Source: Haliea sp964022665 (GTDB lineage Bacteria > Pseudomonadota > Gammaproteobacteria > Pseudomonadales > Halieaceae). Taken from it: DNA of 64,000 nt. Made by a program: the position numbers and the translations under genes. Below the pieces are notes generated by a model. The model worked only from the letters and a program-made list of their open reading frames with translations. It made no database searches and was not told where the DNA came from. Shown piece after piece: positions 25,712 through 34,297 of this stretch (positions are counted from its first letter, which is position 1; every line of letters begins with the position of its first letter). Where the stretch lies: the NCBI GenBank assembly GCA_964022665.1, contig CAXIDF010000007.1:1-64000 (forward strand), read 5' to 3'.

Positions 25712-27349
25712 TCAGTCTTCCTCGAGGTCTTCGTCACCGACCTCGTCTGCGCTGGACTCTGTTCCCGCTGCGTGCGCTTCCTCGTCCCCGGCACTGGCAA
25801 CATCGGCCTGCTCGGACTCCGCCGCCTCCTCGCCATTGCTCGCCTTCACATCGGCGCCTGCATTGACAGAGGCGTCGAGCAGGCGCCGGGCCTCCGCGGC
25901 ATCTGTCGCCACCACGTCTTCCGGTGGGCTTATCTGCCCTTTGGGTGGGGTGATGCCGATATGGTGTGTGGCGAAGCCGGGCTGGACAACCTGGTTCAGC
26001 GCCATGCCGATGATGCGCCCATTGTGTTTGGACACGATGCGGGTACGGACGTTGGTGATGGGGTTGGTGACTGTGCCGAGCACATCACCACGTTTCACGG
26101 TCTGCCCCAGCGTCACCCGGCTGAATACGATGCCCCCCACCTGAGCGCGCTCCCATACCGAGTTGTAGTACACCGGCTCAGGGTCGCCCCAGAGGCTGAA
26201 GCGGGTGGTCATGCCGAGGTGATTGAGCAAGGTACGAATGGCTTTGACACTGTGGCTTACCGCGTCTTCGCTGAGGACTGACGGCCCACCGGCCTCCAGT
26301 GTGACGGCGGGAATGCCCACCTCTACCGCGGCGCGGCGCAGCGTACCCGCCGTGCCCTCACTGTGAACCACCACCGTGGAACCAAAACCCTTGGTGAGCT
26401 GTACCACACGCGGGTCGCGCAGGTCGCCGCGCAGCTGCGGGAGGTTGGTGCGATAGAAAGAGCCCGTGTGCAGATCCACCAGCGCATCGCAGTGCGCGAT
26501 GACCTCGTGAAAGAATGAATAGGCAAGGCGCGACGCGGAACTGCCTTTCGGGTCGCCGGGGAAGTAGCGGTTCAGGTCGCGGCGATCCGTGAGGTAACGC
26601 GAGCCCGCATGGAAACCCTGCAGGTTCACGATAGGCACGCCGATGACCGCCCCCTTGAGCTTGCCGGCGTCCAGGTTATACAGCACGCGGCGCACGGTTT
26701 CGATGCCGTTCAGTTCATCGCCGTGCATGGCGGCGGTGAGGCAGAGCGTGGGCCCTGTCTCTACACCGTTTACCACCAGCACCGGGGTGTCGACGTAGAT
26801 GCCCTCAAAAGACTGTGTAGGTGCCCAGGCAAGCCGCGTCGAGGTTCTGGGTGGCACTTCCCGCCCGAGTAGCACGAGTTCCTGCAGCGGCACGGGCACC
26901 GCTGGCGTTGTAGTGGCGGGCACCTCGGTTTCGACCGGCTCATCCAGCGGCAGGTTCGGGGCCCGGGGCAGCCCGGTGGTGGAAGGGGGCGGATTTTCGG
27001 CGTCTGTGCCGGGAACCTCAGCGGCGGTCTGGGCACTGATGCTGGCAGGCTCAGGCTCAGGCGCCGAGGGCTCGGGTGCGGGCGCTGTGGGCGCAACAGG
27101 TGCGGGGGCAGGCTCGACTTCCGAGCCGGCAGCAACGGGTTCGGGCTCGGTGGCAGGTGGCTGTGCCACGCGGCTGTCCGACTCGGTTGCGACCGGGGTA
27201 GCCCCGATGGGTGCCGGCACATTGGCTGGCTGCTCTCCGGGGGCTTCACTGACATCCTGCGCGAGGAGCGGCGCACTGCATGCCAGCGCGAGCAGCAGCC
27301 AACGCGTGGCAATGAAACGACAAACTGGCGTACGTGTGGCGCGGTGCAA
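25712..27349 (-). CDS. Exported succinylglutamate desuccinylase/aspartoacylase-family protein
   Basis: Zinc-dependent M14-like amidohydrolase-family protein with an export signal. From the TTG at 27349 the N-terminus reads as a signal peptide (ATRWLLLALACSAPLLAQ); an in-frame ATG at 27430 would add 27 residues with no signal character. Then follows a low-complexity Pro/Ala/Glu linker of over 100 residues, the catalytic domain with zinc ligands H209 and E212 (AMHGDELNG) and H294 (VDLHTGSF), plus DLNRYFPG, and a beta domain. The C-terminal ~40 residues are very acidic (SADEVGDEDLEED). The linker may span the periplasm or reach the cell wall. Substrate unknown; the start is uncertain. Confidence 0.8.
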   Translation of the reverse strand: MHRATRTPVCRFIATRWLLLALACSAPLLAQDVSEAPGEQPANVPAPIGATPVATESDSRVAQPPATEPEPVAAGSEVEPAPAPVAPTAPAPEPSAPEPEPASISAQTAAEVPGTDAENPPPSTTGLPRAPNLPLDEPVETEVPATTTPAVPVPLQELVLLGREVPPRTSTRLAWAPTQSFEGIYVDTPVLVVNGVETGPTLCLTAAMHGDELNGIETVRRVLYNLDAGKLKGAVIGVPIVNLQGFHAGSRYLTDRRDLNRYFPGDPKGSSASRLAYSFFHEVIAHCDALVDLHTGSFYRTNLPQLRGDLRDPRVVQLTKGFGSTVVVHSEGTAGTLRRAAVEVGIPAVTLEAGGPSVLSEDAVSHSVKAIRTLLNHLGMTTRFSLWGDPEPVYYNSVWERAQVGGIVFSRVTLGQTVKRGDVLGTVTNPITNVRTRIVSKHNGRIIGMALNQVVQPGFATHHIGITPPKGQISPPEDVVATDAAEARRLLDASVNAGADVKASNGEEAAESEQADVASAGDEEAHAAGTESSADEVGDEDLEED

Positions 27350-27568
27350 AGCAGAGCGTCCTGGGAGACGAGAAATGTGTGGCCAGTCTAGCAGATTTGC
27401 CTCTGGCCGCGGGCGTAAATACGCCGGCAAACTGCCGCAGCGATTGTTCGCCGTGGCACGGCGCGCTTGTGTTTCCGCCCCGGCGGTGCGAAATTGGAGC
27501 GTCGGCGCACAACAGGCAACATCGAATCCTGCAGCCGGTGTGTATGAACACTCAATGGGGAAGCCACA

Positions 27569-28024
27569 ATGCTAAAAGAATTCAAAGAATTTGCCATGCG
27601 TGGGAACGTCATCGATATGGCGGTGGGTATTATTATCGGCGGCGCTTTTGGCACCATTGTCAAAAGCCTCGTGAACGACGTGATCATGCCGCCCATCGGG
27701 TTGTTGCTGGGAGGTGTGGATTTTGCCGACCTGTTTATTACGCTCAAGCAGGGCGTGGTTGCGGGGCCCTACCTGACGCTGGCCAGTGCGCAGGAAGCCG
27801 GCGCGGTGACTATCAGCTACGGTTTGTTCATCAACGCCGTGATCAGTTTCCTCATCGTCGCCTTTGCGGTATTCCTGTTGATTCGCAGCATCAATCGTCT
27901 GAAGCGGGAAGAAGAGGCACCGGCCGCCGAGCCCACGGAGAGGGACTGCCCCTTCTGCCTTTCCAGTGTTCCCCTGAAGGCCACACGCTGCAGTCATTGT
28001 ACGTCGGCGCTTGAGCCTGCCTGA
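27569..28024 (+). CDS. mscL: Large-conductance mechanosensitive channel MscL
   Basis: Inner-membrane pentameric tension-gated channel that releases solutes on osmotic downshock. The N-terminus LKEFKEFAMRGNVIDMAVGIIIGGAFG with NDVIMPPIG is diagnostic; the second helix is INAVISFLIVAFAVFLLI. At 151 residues it is longer than plain MscL (~136) because the C-terminus carries a zinc-ribbon-like CPFC...CSHC pair, seen in a subset of MscL proteins. GGGGAAG precedes the ATG. Followed by a diguanylate cyclase gene 3 bp later. Confidence 0.95.
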   Translation: MLKEFKEFAMRGNVIDMAVGIIIGGAFGTIVKSLVNDVIMPPIGLLLGGVDFADLFITLKQGVVAGPYLTLASAQEAGAVTISYGLFINAVISFLIVAFAVFLLIRSINRLKREEEAPAAEPTERDCPFCLSSVPLKATRCSHCTSALEPA

Positions 28025-28027
28025 CAG

Positions 28028-28810
28028 GTGATACCACGCGAACGAAGCGCCCAGGCACGTTCGCACAGGACGCAGGGCCCAGTGAGGTGGCGGCAGGCCC
28101 TGACGCTGGCAGCTGTGCTGGTGTCGTTACCCTCTCCACTCTCGGCTCAGGAACTGCTGGGGGCCTCAATCACCGAGGTGGCGCTCACATCGCTGCTGGT
28201 GGCGATGGCGTTCACCCTTGGGGTCGTGCTTGTTCTGTATCGCAATCAGCGGCGGCTGACGGCCTTACTGCTGGCGGAGTCGCGCACCGACCACCTCACA
28301 CAGATTCCCAACCGGCGCTATTTTCTCTCGGTGCTGGAGAGCAATATCGCGCGCTCATCGCGTTACCAGCAGCCGCTTTGCCTGCTGATGATTGACGTGG
28401 ACCTGTTCAAGTCGGTCAACGACCGCTACGGCCACGGGGGTGGTGACGTTGTGCTGAAAACCATTGCCGACACGTTGCAGGAACAGCTGCGTCGCTCTGA
28501 TGACGTGGGGCGACTCGGTGGTGAGGAATTCGGTGTGCAATTACCGATGACCGATGGTGCGGCCGCGCTGGCGATTGCGGAGCGCCTGCGCCGACGCATC
28601 GCTGCGCTCGAGTTCACCGGTGTGTTTAGCGGGCTGTCAGTGAGCTGCAGTGTGGGCGTCGCCGAATTCAGTGCGGATATGTCGGCCGAAGGACTTTTCG
28701 CCTCGGCGGACGCCGCCCTCTACCGCGCCAAGAATGCCGGTCGCAACCGGGTGGTGGCGGCCGCACACGAAGCCCCGGGCCTGCCACTGGATGACAGCGT
28801 GCCCGCCTAG
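28028..28810 (+). CDS. Membrane-anchored diguanylate cyclase (GGDEF)
   Basis: Makes c-di-GMP from GTP. A hydrophobic N-terminus (~26-40) and a second helix (~47-69) anchor a single GGDEF domain (~85-250). The active-site motif is intact (GGEEF in VGRLGGEEFGV), and RRSD five residues before it fits the RxxD inhibitory site, so product inhibition is likely. No sensory domain is visible beyond the short periplasmic loop. The start is GTG 3 bp after mscL, suggesting co-transcription. It could supply c-di-GMP read by the LapD protein encoded 23 kb away; that link is speculative. Confidence 0.88.
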   Translation: MIPRERSAQARSHRTQGPVRWRQALTLAAVLVSLPSPLSAQELLGASITEVALTSLLVAMAFTLGVVLVLYRNQRRLTALLLAESRTDHLTQIPNRRYFLSVLESNIARSSRYQQPLCLLMIDVDLFKSVNDRYGHGGGDVVLKTIADTLQEQLRRSDDVGRLGGEEFGVQLPMTDGAAALAIAERLRRRIAALEFTGVFSGLSVSCSVGVAEFSADMSAEGLFASADAALYRAKNAGRNRVVAAAHEAPGLPLDDSVPA

Positions 28811-28813
28811 TGC

Positions 28814-29695
28814 CTAAAGCGTATCCAGCGTATCCAGTTGCCGGCGCATTTCGCGCCGTATGCGCGCAAGGTCGTCCACGGTGTCGCCGGCGATGGTTGC
28901 GAGGGCGCCCAGCCAGCGGCCGCTGAGGCGTGCATTGTTCATTGCGCAGCGCGGCGCCGCAGTCAGTGGCGTGTCGCGTACGATGTCGAGCGACTCCAGC
29001 AGCGCACAGCGCAGGGTGTCGCCGGTCGTCTGCAGCGCCATGCGATTGGCGTTGCCGAGAATCTCCAGTGACTCCAGCGCCGACTCCAGCCCCGCCCACT
29101 CAGCCATCACCCCACGCTCAATGGTGCGCCGCGCGCTGCGCCGCAGCCTGCGGGCGAGGTTCCTGAATTCGCGGTCGATGCGTGGGCCGAATACCGGGTC
29201 ACCGGCCGCCTGCAGGCGGTCGTCAAGCTCTAGCTCCTGCCAGTCGGCAGGGCCCAGCACTGCCTCGATACGCGGGAACACCAGTTGCTCCTCGCTCTGC
29301 ATGTGGCGGTCGCTGTTGGCCACGTAGTCGCGCCCGGCACGCACCACAGCGGCATCGGTAGCCTTGCCCGCTCGCCAGCGGCCGATAAGCTTCTGTAACG
29401 CGAGGGCATTGCTGGCCATGGCGTCGTGTTGCCGCTGCAGGCTGTCAACGTCATCGGCGAGCTGCGCATCGAGTTCCGCGGCACGCCCATAGATCAGGTC
29501 CTCGCGGGGATGGTGATAGCGGTCGGCCCAGCTGACCATATAGCTCATGATTTCGTAGAGGATGTGGCTGTCCACGGCGGCGCCACTGTCAATAGCATCC
29601 AGCTGCTCCGTCATCAGGGTGGAGATCCGCGCCAGGTGCACGTGTTCCGCGCGCAGCGTGGCAATCAGCGGTGGCGTTGCGGGACGGTTGGGCAT
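28814..29695 (-). CDS. Hemerythrin-domain protein with C-terminal helical extension
   Basis: A 293-residue protein whose first ~145 residues form a hemerythrin HHE di-iron domain: H18 (RAEHVHL), the H61-H62/E65 group (RYHHPREDL), H90 (QRQHDAM), and H131/E135 (RHMQSEEQLVFP). The remaining ~150 residues are Arg/Leu-rich helix of no recognised family. Hemerythrins of this class bind oxygen or NO, or carry iron for Fe-S repair. Location beside nsrR-nnrS and the nor operon favours a role in NO stress. The last codons repeat GCGTATCCA in tandem (LDTLDTL). Confidence 0.82.
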   Translation of the reverse strand: MPNRPATPPLIATLRAEHVHLARISTLMTEQLDAIDSGAAVDSHILYEIMSYMVSWADRYHHPREDLIYGRAAELDAQLADDVDSLQRQHDAMASNALALQKLIGRWRAGKATDAAVVRAGRDYVANSDRHMQSEEQLVFPRIEAVLGPADWQELELDDRLQAAGDPVFGPRIDREFRNLARRLRRSARRTIERGVMAEWAGLESALESLEILGNANRMALQTTGDTLRCALLESLDIVRDTPLTAAPRCAMNNARLSGRWLGALATIAGDTVDDLARIRREMRRQLDTLDTL

Positions 29696-29745
29696 GTCGA
29701 CTCTCCAGTGTGGTCGAAAGGTCGCTGCGCGCAGGTTAACGCAGG

Positions 29746-29796
29746 CCGCAAGGGATGTGTATTGATCTGGCGCATGGCGGCGAAGATCCCTTGCGG
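29746..29796. repeat. 11-bp inverted repeat between nsrR and the hemerythrin gene
   Basis: CCGCAAGGGAT (29746-29756) is exactly complementary to ATCCCTTGCGG (29786-29796), with 29 bases between. It is just past the nsrR stop and about 50 bp before the hemerythrin start on the minus strand. It could be a 5' leader structure, an operator or an nsrR transcript end; no T-run is present. Confidence 0.6.
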
Positions 29797-29811
29797 CACC
29801 GGTGTGCTGTC

Positions 29812-30258
29812 TCAGAGCATGAGCAGGGGAACGCCGAGGACGTGACGCAAGCGGTCCTCACGCTCGTCGAGCAGGTCGGCCAGCGTGTACTCGTCGAGTG
29901 CGGCAATGAAGGCATTGAAGGCTTCGCGCAGTACACGTGTCAGTTTGCAATGCCCCTGAATGGCGCACTGGCCGTCTCTCTCGAAACACTCGACCAATGC
30001 AGTAGACGGCTCCATGCGCCGTACCACGTCGCCTACGACGATATCGCCGGCGGGGCGGGCCAGGGTAATGCCGCCGCCCTTGCCTCGCGTGGCGGTCACA
30101 AAGCCATGCCGGTGCAGGTGCTGTACCACCTTGGTGAGGTGATGACGGGAGATGTCGTAGGCCTCGGCGATATCGCGAATGGTGTGGCGTTCGCCCTGGC
30201 TGACACCGAGGTAAATGAGGGTGCGCAGGGCATAGTCAGTATATTGGGTCAGTCGCAT
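29812..30258 (-). CDS. nsrR: NsrR, NO-sensing Rrf2-family repressor
   Basis: A 148-residue Rrf2 regulator whose Fe-S cluster is destroyed by NO, derepressing NO-detoxification genes. It begins MRLTQYTDYALRTLIYLG (winged helix, ISRHHLTKVVQHLHRHG recognition region), and the cluster cysteines are C91, C98 and C104 in ECFERDGQCAIQGHC, the NsrR spacing. The frame extends further upstream, but that part is antisense-frame sequence of nnrS; the ATG at 30258 shares one base with the nnrS stop (TGATG), so translation is coupled. Target operators are visible before norC and nirS. Confidence 0.93.
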   Translation of the reverse strand: MRLTQYTDYALRTLIYLGVSQGERHTIRDIAEAYDISRHHLTKVVQHLHRHGFVTATRGKGGGITLARPAGDIVVGDVVRRMEPSTALVECFERDGQCAIQGHCKLTRVLREAFNAFIAALDEYTLADLLDEREDRLRHVLGVPLLML

Positions 30259-31421
30259 CAACCGGGTTTCCCATCGATTCGGGGTCTGGTAAGTATCGGG
30301 AAATAGCGCCAGATGAAGAGCGCAAAGGCCACCGTCCAGCACAGTGATGCTGCGTGGATTTCGAAGGCCCAGGGTAGCCAGCCGAGCCCCGCGATGACGC
30401 GTAGCAGGCCAGCCAGGAATATTAGCCCGAATGCCCCTGTGATACCACTCGGTAGCGCCAGCGGTCGGCCGGTGTGCCCCAGGGCGACCCGCGCCATGAC
30501 CCCCAGGATCATGGTGCCCATGGCGCCGGCACCCAGCGCATGCAGCCAGACCGCATCGGGCACCAGCCCGAAGCCGGCCAGGCTCCTGAGTAAAAAGCCT
30601 GCCGCAACCCAGAGCAGGCCGATATGCAGGATGGCGAGCAGAGGCTCGCTGCGCACCCGCCAGCCACGCCAGAGGAGCGTGCGCAACGCCGCTGAAAGGC
30701 CCGCAACCAATGCGATCAGCGCCACCAGCGTGGGCGGCAGTTGACCGCTGGCCTCCGTCAGGACGAGCAGCAGGGTACTCGCCAGGGTGACTATTTCCAG
30801 CCAGCGCCAGGTGCTGATGTCGGCCGTGGGTTGCCCCTGCTGGAGTAGCCAGTTGCGCGAGAACGCGGGCGTAATGCGCCCGCCAACCACCAGAATCAGG
30901 CCGCCGGTCAGCAACATCGCAGCGCGCAGCCATTGCGTGTCGCCGGAGAGGTGGTAGCCGAGATCGCACAGCCAGAGCAGGGTGAGCACGGCCAATAGCG
31001 GCAGTTGACGCCACTGCCGCCTGGCGACGATGGGGCGCGCGGCGAGCAGGGCCACGGCAGGCAGGAAGGCCAGGTCAACCGCCATCGCAAGCCAGGGGTA
31101 GCTGCCGAACAGCATGGCGCAGCGCCCCGCCAGCCACAGCAACCAGAGCGCGGCCAGGGGCCAGCCCGCGACGGGTCGGGTGCCGGTCCAGGCACAGACC
31201 GCTGTCAGGAGGAAGCCGGCAATGGCGCTGTTGACGAAGGCACCCAGCATCTCGTGCTGATGCCAATGCAATGCAGGCAGGGCCGGCTGCAGTGCGCTGC
31301 CGCCGAGCAGAAAAAACAGCCACAGCGGAATCAGCAGTAGGGCGCTGACAGCGGTAGACAGGAAGAAGATCCGAAACGGATAGCGAAACGGGGCAGGGGT
31401 GGTCGTGGTCGCGCTCTGCAT
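30258..31421 (-). CDS. nnrS: NnrS-family haem-copper membrane protein
   Basis: A 387-residue integral membrane protein with about 12 helices and the NnrS hallmarks FRIFF near the N-terminus and ALPALHWHQHEMLGAF (~47-62), where histidines bind haem and copper. NnrS protects cells from NO-derived iron complexes. It is divergent from norC and upstream of nsrR in one transcript, so an NsrR-like operator in the shared intergenic region could control both directions. Confidence 0.92.
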   Translation of the reverse strand: MQSATTTTPAPFRYPFRIFFLSTAVSALLLIPLWLFFLLGGSALQPALPALHWHQHEMLGAFVNSAIAGFLLTAVCAWTGTRPVAGWPLAALWLLWLAGRCAMLFGSYPWLAMAVDLAFLPAVALLAARPIVARRQWRQLPLLAVLTLLWLCDLGYHLSGDTQWLRAAMLLTGGLILVVGGRITPAFSRNWLLQQGQPTADISTWRWLEIVTLASTLLLVLTEASGQLPPTLVALIALVAGLSAALRTLLWRGWRVRSEPLLAILHIGLLWVAAGFLLRSLAGFGLVPDAVWLHALGAGAMGTMILGVMARVALGHTGRPLALPSGITGAFGLIFLAGLLRVIAGLGWLPWAFEIHAASLCWTVAFALFIWRYFPILTRPRIDGKPG

Positions 31422-31537
31422 GGGGTGCCTGCTTGATCTGTGTCAGGTTTTCGTGAATGGACTACTATTTTTACCCACACCGGCTTTGAAAGCGGTCGTT
31501 GCGCTGGTTGACGGCCCGGCTCGCCAGTGTGAGAATT

Positions 31538-31564
31538 AAAACATGCATAGTATATGCATTTTAT
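31538..31564. promoter_or_regulatory. NsrR-type operator before norC/nnrS
   Basis: ATGCAT (31543-31548), AGTAT, ATGCAT (31554-31559), with flanking AA on the left and TTT on the right, reproduces the NsrR consensus of two ATGCAT-like halves 5 bp apart (AAGATGCAT-N5-ATGCATCTT). It lies 56 bp before the norC start, and nsrR is the third gene away. Confidence 0.85.
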
Positions 31565-31614
31565 AACGAGCGTGTCTGCGGGGTTGCCGCGGAATACGCA
31601 AGGGGGCAGCAATC

Positions 31615-32067
31615 ATGATGGAATCACTCTCTCGTTCAGCGGCGCGCAATATTTTCTTTGGCGGCTCGCTGTTCTTTTTTCTTGCCTTTGCAGGGCTTAC
31701 CGCACATAGCCACTGGTACATGGTGAATGTGTCGACAGACAAGGAGGGCCTGACCGAAAGCGTTGCGGCGGGCAAACACGTCTGGGAGAAGCACAGCTGT
31801 ATCAACTGCCACAGCCTGATCGGCGAGGGTGCCTACTTCGCGCCCGAACTGGGGAATGTATGGACACGCTACGGTGGTCGCGAGAACCCGGATGCGGCAC
31901 GCGCCGGTATCAAGGGCTGGATCAAGGCGCAACCGCTGAATATCCCGGGTCGCCGGCAGATGCCCAAGTTTGACCTCAGTGAGGAAGAGCTGGACAACCT
32001 GGTGGATTTCTTCCGCTGGGCCGACTCCATCAATACCCAGGGCTGGCCACCGCATCCGGTCGGTTAA
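31615..32067 (+). CDS. norC: Nitric oxide reductase, cytochrome c subunit NorC
   Basis: Electron-entry subunit of cNOR (2 NO to N2O). One N-terminal membrane anchor (~12-31), then a periplasmic mono-haem cytochrome c with CINCH (~62-66) and the axial Met in RRQMPKF. The 150-residue length is normal. The ATG at 31615 is followed by a second ATG; either could be used. It is first gene of norCBQD, 48 bp before norB, controlled by the NsrR-type operator at 31538. Confidence 0.95.
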   Translation: MMESLSRSAARNIFFGGSLFFFLAFAGLTAHSHWYMVNVSTDKEGLTESVAAGKHVWEKHSCINCHSLIGEGAYFAPELGNVWTRYGGRENPDAARAGIKGWIKAQPLNIPGRRQMPKFDLSEEELDNLVDFFRWADSINTQGWPPHPVG

Positions 32068-32115
32068 ACCCTTTTGCAGAATTGAGTCCAGCGCACACGC
32101 AGGCAGGAGAACGCA

Positions 32116-33459
32116 ATGAAATACGAAACTCAACGGGTCGCACTGCCCTTTTTTGCAGTCGCCATGGCGCTTTTCGCGCTACAGGTCATTTTCGGCATTC
32201 TGGCCGCCACCGTGTATGTCCTGCCGGACTTCATGGTGGACCTCGTGCCGTTCCATATCATGCGCATGAGTCACACCAACCTGCTGATCGTGTGGTTGTT
32301 GATGGGGTTCATGGGCTGCACCTACTTCCTCATGCCGGAAGAGGCAGAAACCGAGATTCACAGCCCGCTGATTGCCTACATTCAGCTCGCCATTTTCGCG
32401 GTGGCGGGTGCCGGCGCGCTGTTGAGCTACCAATTTGGCATTCATGAGGGGCGCGAGTTCCTCGAGCAACCGCTGTGGTCGAAGATCCTCATCACGATCT
32501 CCTTCCTGCTGTTCCTCTACAACACCAGCATGACGCTGCTGCGTGGTCGCAGGACGGCGATCAACTCCATACTCATGCTGGGTTTGTGGCTGGCCGCGAT
32601 CTTCTGGTTCTTCGCTTTCTACAATCCGTCCAATCTGGCACTGGACAAGTTGTACTGGTGGTGGATCGTCCACGTCTGGGTTGAGGGTGTGTGGGAACTG
32701 ATCATGGCATCGCTGCTCGCCTACCTGCTGATCAAGCTGACCGGTGTGGATCGTGAAATCATCGAGAAGTGGTTGTACGTGATTATCGGCCTGGCGCTGT
32801 TCTCCGGTCTGCTCGGCACCGGCCACCACTACTACTGGATTGGCGCACCGGGATACTGGCAGCCCATCGGCAGCTTCTTCTCCACCCTGGAAGTGGCGCC
32901 GTTTTTCGCTATGGTGATGTTCGCCTTCTACATGTTCTGGAAAGGGCGCCGCAATCACCCCAACAAGGCTGCCATGCTCTGGACACTGGGCAGTGCGACC
33001 GTAGCCTTCTTTGGTGCTGGCGTGTGGGGCTTCATGCACACCCTGCATTGGGTCAACTACTACACGCACGGCACCCAGGTTACGGCGGCGCACGGGCACC
33101 TCGCCTTCTACGGCGCCTATGTGATGATGGTGCTGGCGGTGGTCACCTATGCCATGCCGCAGCTGCGGCGCATACAGCCCTTCAACCAGATCCTCAACAT
33201 GTGGAGCTTCTGGCTGATGACGGCGTCCATGTGCTTCATGACCTTTACCCTGACTTTTGCCGGTGTGGTGCAGACCCACCTGCAGCGTGTCATGGGCATC
33301 AATTATATGGAGGTACAGGAGCAGCTGAGCCTGTTCTACATGATGCGTCTGGGCGCGGGTTGTGTGGTTGCTGTGGCGGCGGTGGTGTTTCTCTGGGCGG
33401 TATTCGGCCCGGCGCGTGAAGAGCTGCCCGCCGGTGAAACAGGCGTGGCCAACGCGTGA
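32116..33459 (+). CDS. norB: Nitric oxide reductase, catalytic subunit NorB
   Basis: Twelve-helix haem b/b3-non-haem iron subunit that reduces NO. All expected ligands are present at a constant -21 offset from Pseudomonas aeruginosa NorB: low-spin haem H53 and H328, haem b3 H326, FeB ligands H186, H237, H238 and E190, and the conserved E259. No quinol-oxidising N-terminal extension, so this is cNOR rather than qNOR. It follows norC, and its stop sits just before the norQ start. Confidence 0.96.
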   Translation: MKYETQRVALPFFAVAMALFALQVIFGILAATVYVLPDFMVDLVPFHIMRMSHTNLLIVWLLMGFMGCTYFLMPEEAETEIHSPLIAYIQLAIFAVAGAGALLSYQFGIHEGREFLEQPLWSKILITISFLLFLYNTSMTLLRGRRTAINSILMLGLWLAAIFWFFAFYNPSNLALDKLYWWWIVHVWVEGVWELIMASLLAYLLIKLTGVDREIIEKWLYVIIGLALFSGLLGTGHHYYWIGAPGYWQPIGSFFSTLEVAPFFAMVMFAFYMFWKGRRNHPNKAAMLWTLGSATVAFFGAGVWGFMHTLHWVNYYTHGTQVTAAHGHLAFYGAYVMMVLAVVTYAMPQLRRIQPFNQILNMWSFWLMTASMCFMTFTLTFAGVVQTHLQRVMGINYMEVQEQLSLFYMMRLGAGCVVAVAAVVFLWAVFGPAREELPAGETGVANA

Positions 33460-33461
33460 AC

Positions 33462-34271
33462 ATGCCTGAGCCGAAGCCGGTCCCGCGCGAGGAGGTTCCC
33501 TATTACGAACCGGTGGGAGATGAGTGTGAGCTGTTCGAGCAGGCCTGGCAGCACGGCCTGCCCCTGCTGCTGAAAGGGCCCACCGGCTGTGGCAAGACGC
33601 GCTTCGTGGCGCACATGGCCGCGCGTCTGGGGCGGCCGTTGTTTACCGTCTCCTGCCACGATGACCTGACAGCCGCAGACCTGACCGGCCGCTTCCTGTT
33701 GCTGGAAGGGGAAACACGCTGGGTAGACGGGCCGCTGACGCGGGCGGTGCGCGAAGGCGGCATCTGCTATCTCGACGAGGTGGTGGAAGCGCGCAAGGAC
33801 GTGACTGTCATACTCCACCCATTGACTGATGACCGGCGGCTGTTGCCGCTGGAGCGCACCGGCGAGCTGTTGCAGGCACCGCCGGAGTTTATGCTGGTCG
33901 TATCCTATAATCCTGGCTACCAGAATGTGCTCAAGGCACTGAAGCCGAGTACACGGCAGCGCTTTGTCTCAAGCACCTTCGATTTTCCGCCGGCCGATCA
34001 GGAAGTGAGCATTGTGTCTCGCGAGAGTGGCCTTGCGCCCGAGCGCTGCCGCGCACTGGTGACGCTGGCGCAGCGCTTGCGTGCGATGAAGGGGCAGGAC
34101 CTTGAAGAGGGCGTTTCCACGCGCCTGCTGATTTACTGTGCCACGTTGATTGCCTCGGGTATGCCGATCATGCAGGCGACCCGGGCGACACTGGTGGAGC
34201 CATTGACGGATGAGCCCGATGTGCAGGAGGCCCTGCTGGAAGTGATCGCAATGGCCTTCGGCTCGGACTGA
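33462..34271 (+). CDS. norQ: NorQ, MoxR-type AAA+ ATPase
   Basis: A 269-residue cytoplasmic AAA+ chaperone that with NorD inserts the FeB iron into NorB. Walker A is GPTGCGKT (39-46); the Walker B region is GICYLDEVVEAR; the C-terminal CbbQ-type domain has SGMPIMQATRATLVEPLTDE. A GTG at 33456 overlapping the norB stop is an alternative start giving two more residues. Confidence 0.93.
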   Translation: MPEPKPVPREEVPYYEPVGDECELFEQAWQHGLPLLLKGPTGCGKTRFVAHMAARLGRPLFTVSCHDDLTAADLTGRFLLLEGETRWVDGPLTRAVREGGICYLDEVVEARKDVTVILHPLTDDRRLLPLERTGELLQAPPEFMLVVSYNPGYQNVLKALKPSTRQRFVSSTFDFPPADQEVSIVSRESGLAPERCRALVTLAQRLRAMKGQDLEEGVSTRLLIYCATLIASGMPIMQATRATLVEPLTDEPDVQEALLEVIAMAFGSD

Positions 34272-34297
34272 TTCGCCCGCATAGCGGAGCTTGCGAC

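Noticed and set aside
30259..31014. N-terminal extension of NsrR by about 250 codons
   Set aside because: The extension overlaps nnrS in another frame; NsrR homologues begin at MRLTQYTDYALR, which is the ATG at 30258.
31433..31446. TTGAT-CTGT-GTCAG as an FNR/Dnr box
   Set aside because: It matches 8 of 10 bases but lies only 12-25 bases before the nnrS start codon, on the ribosome-site side, and is far from norC.
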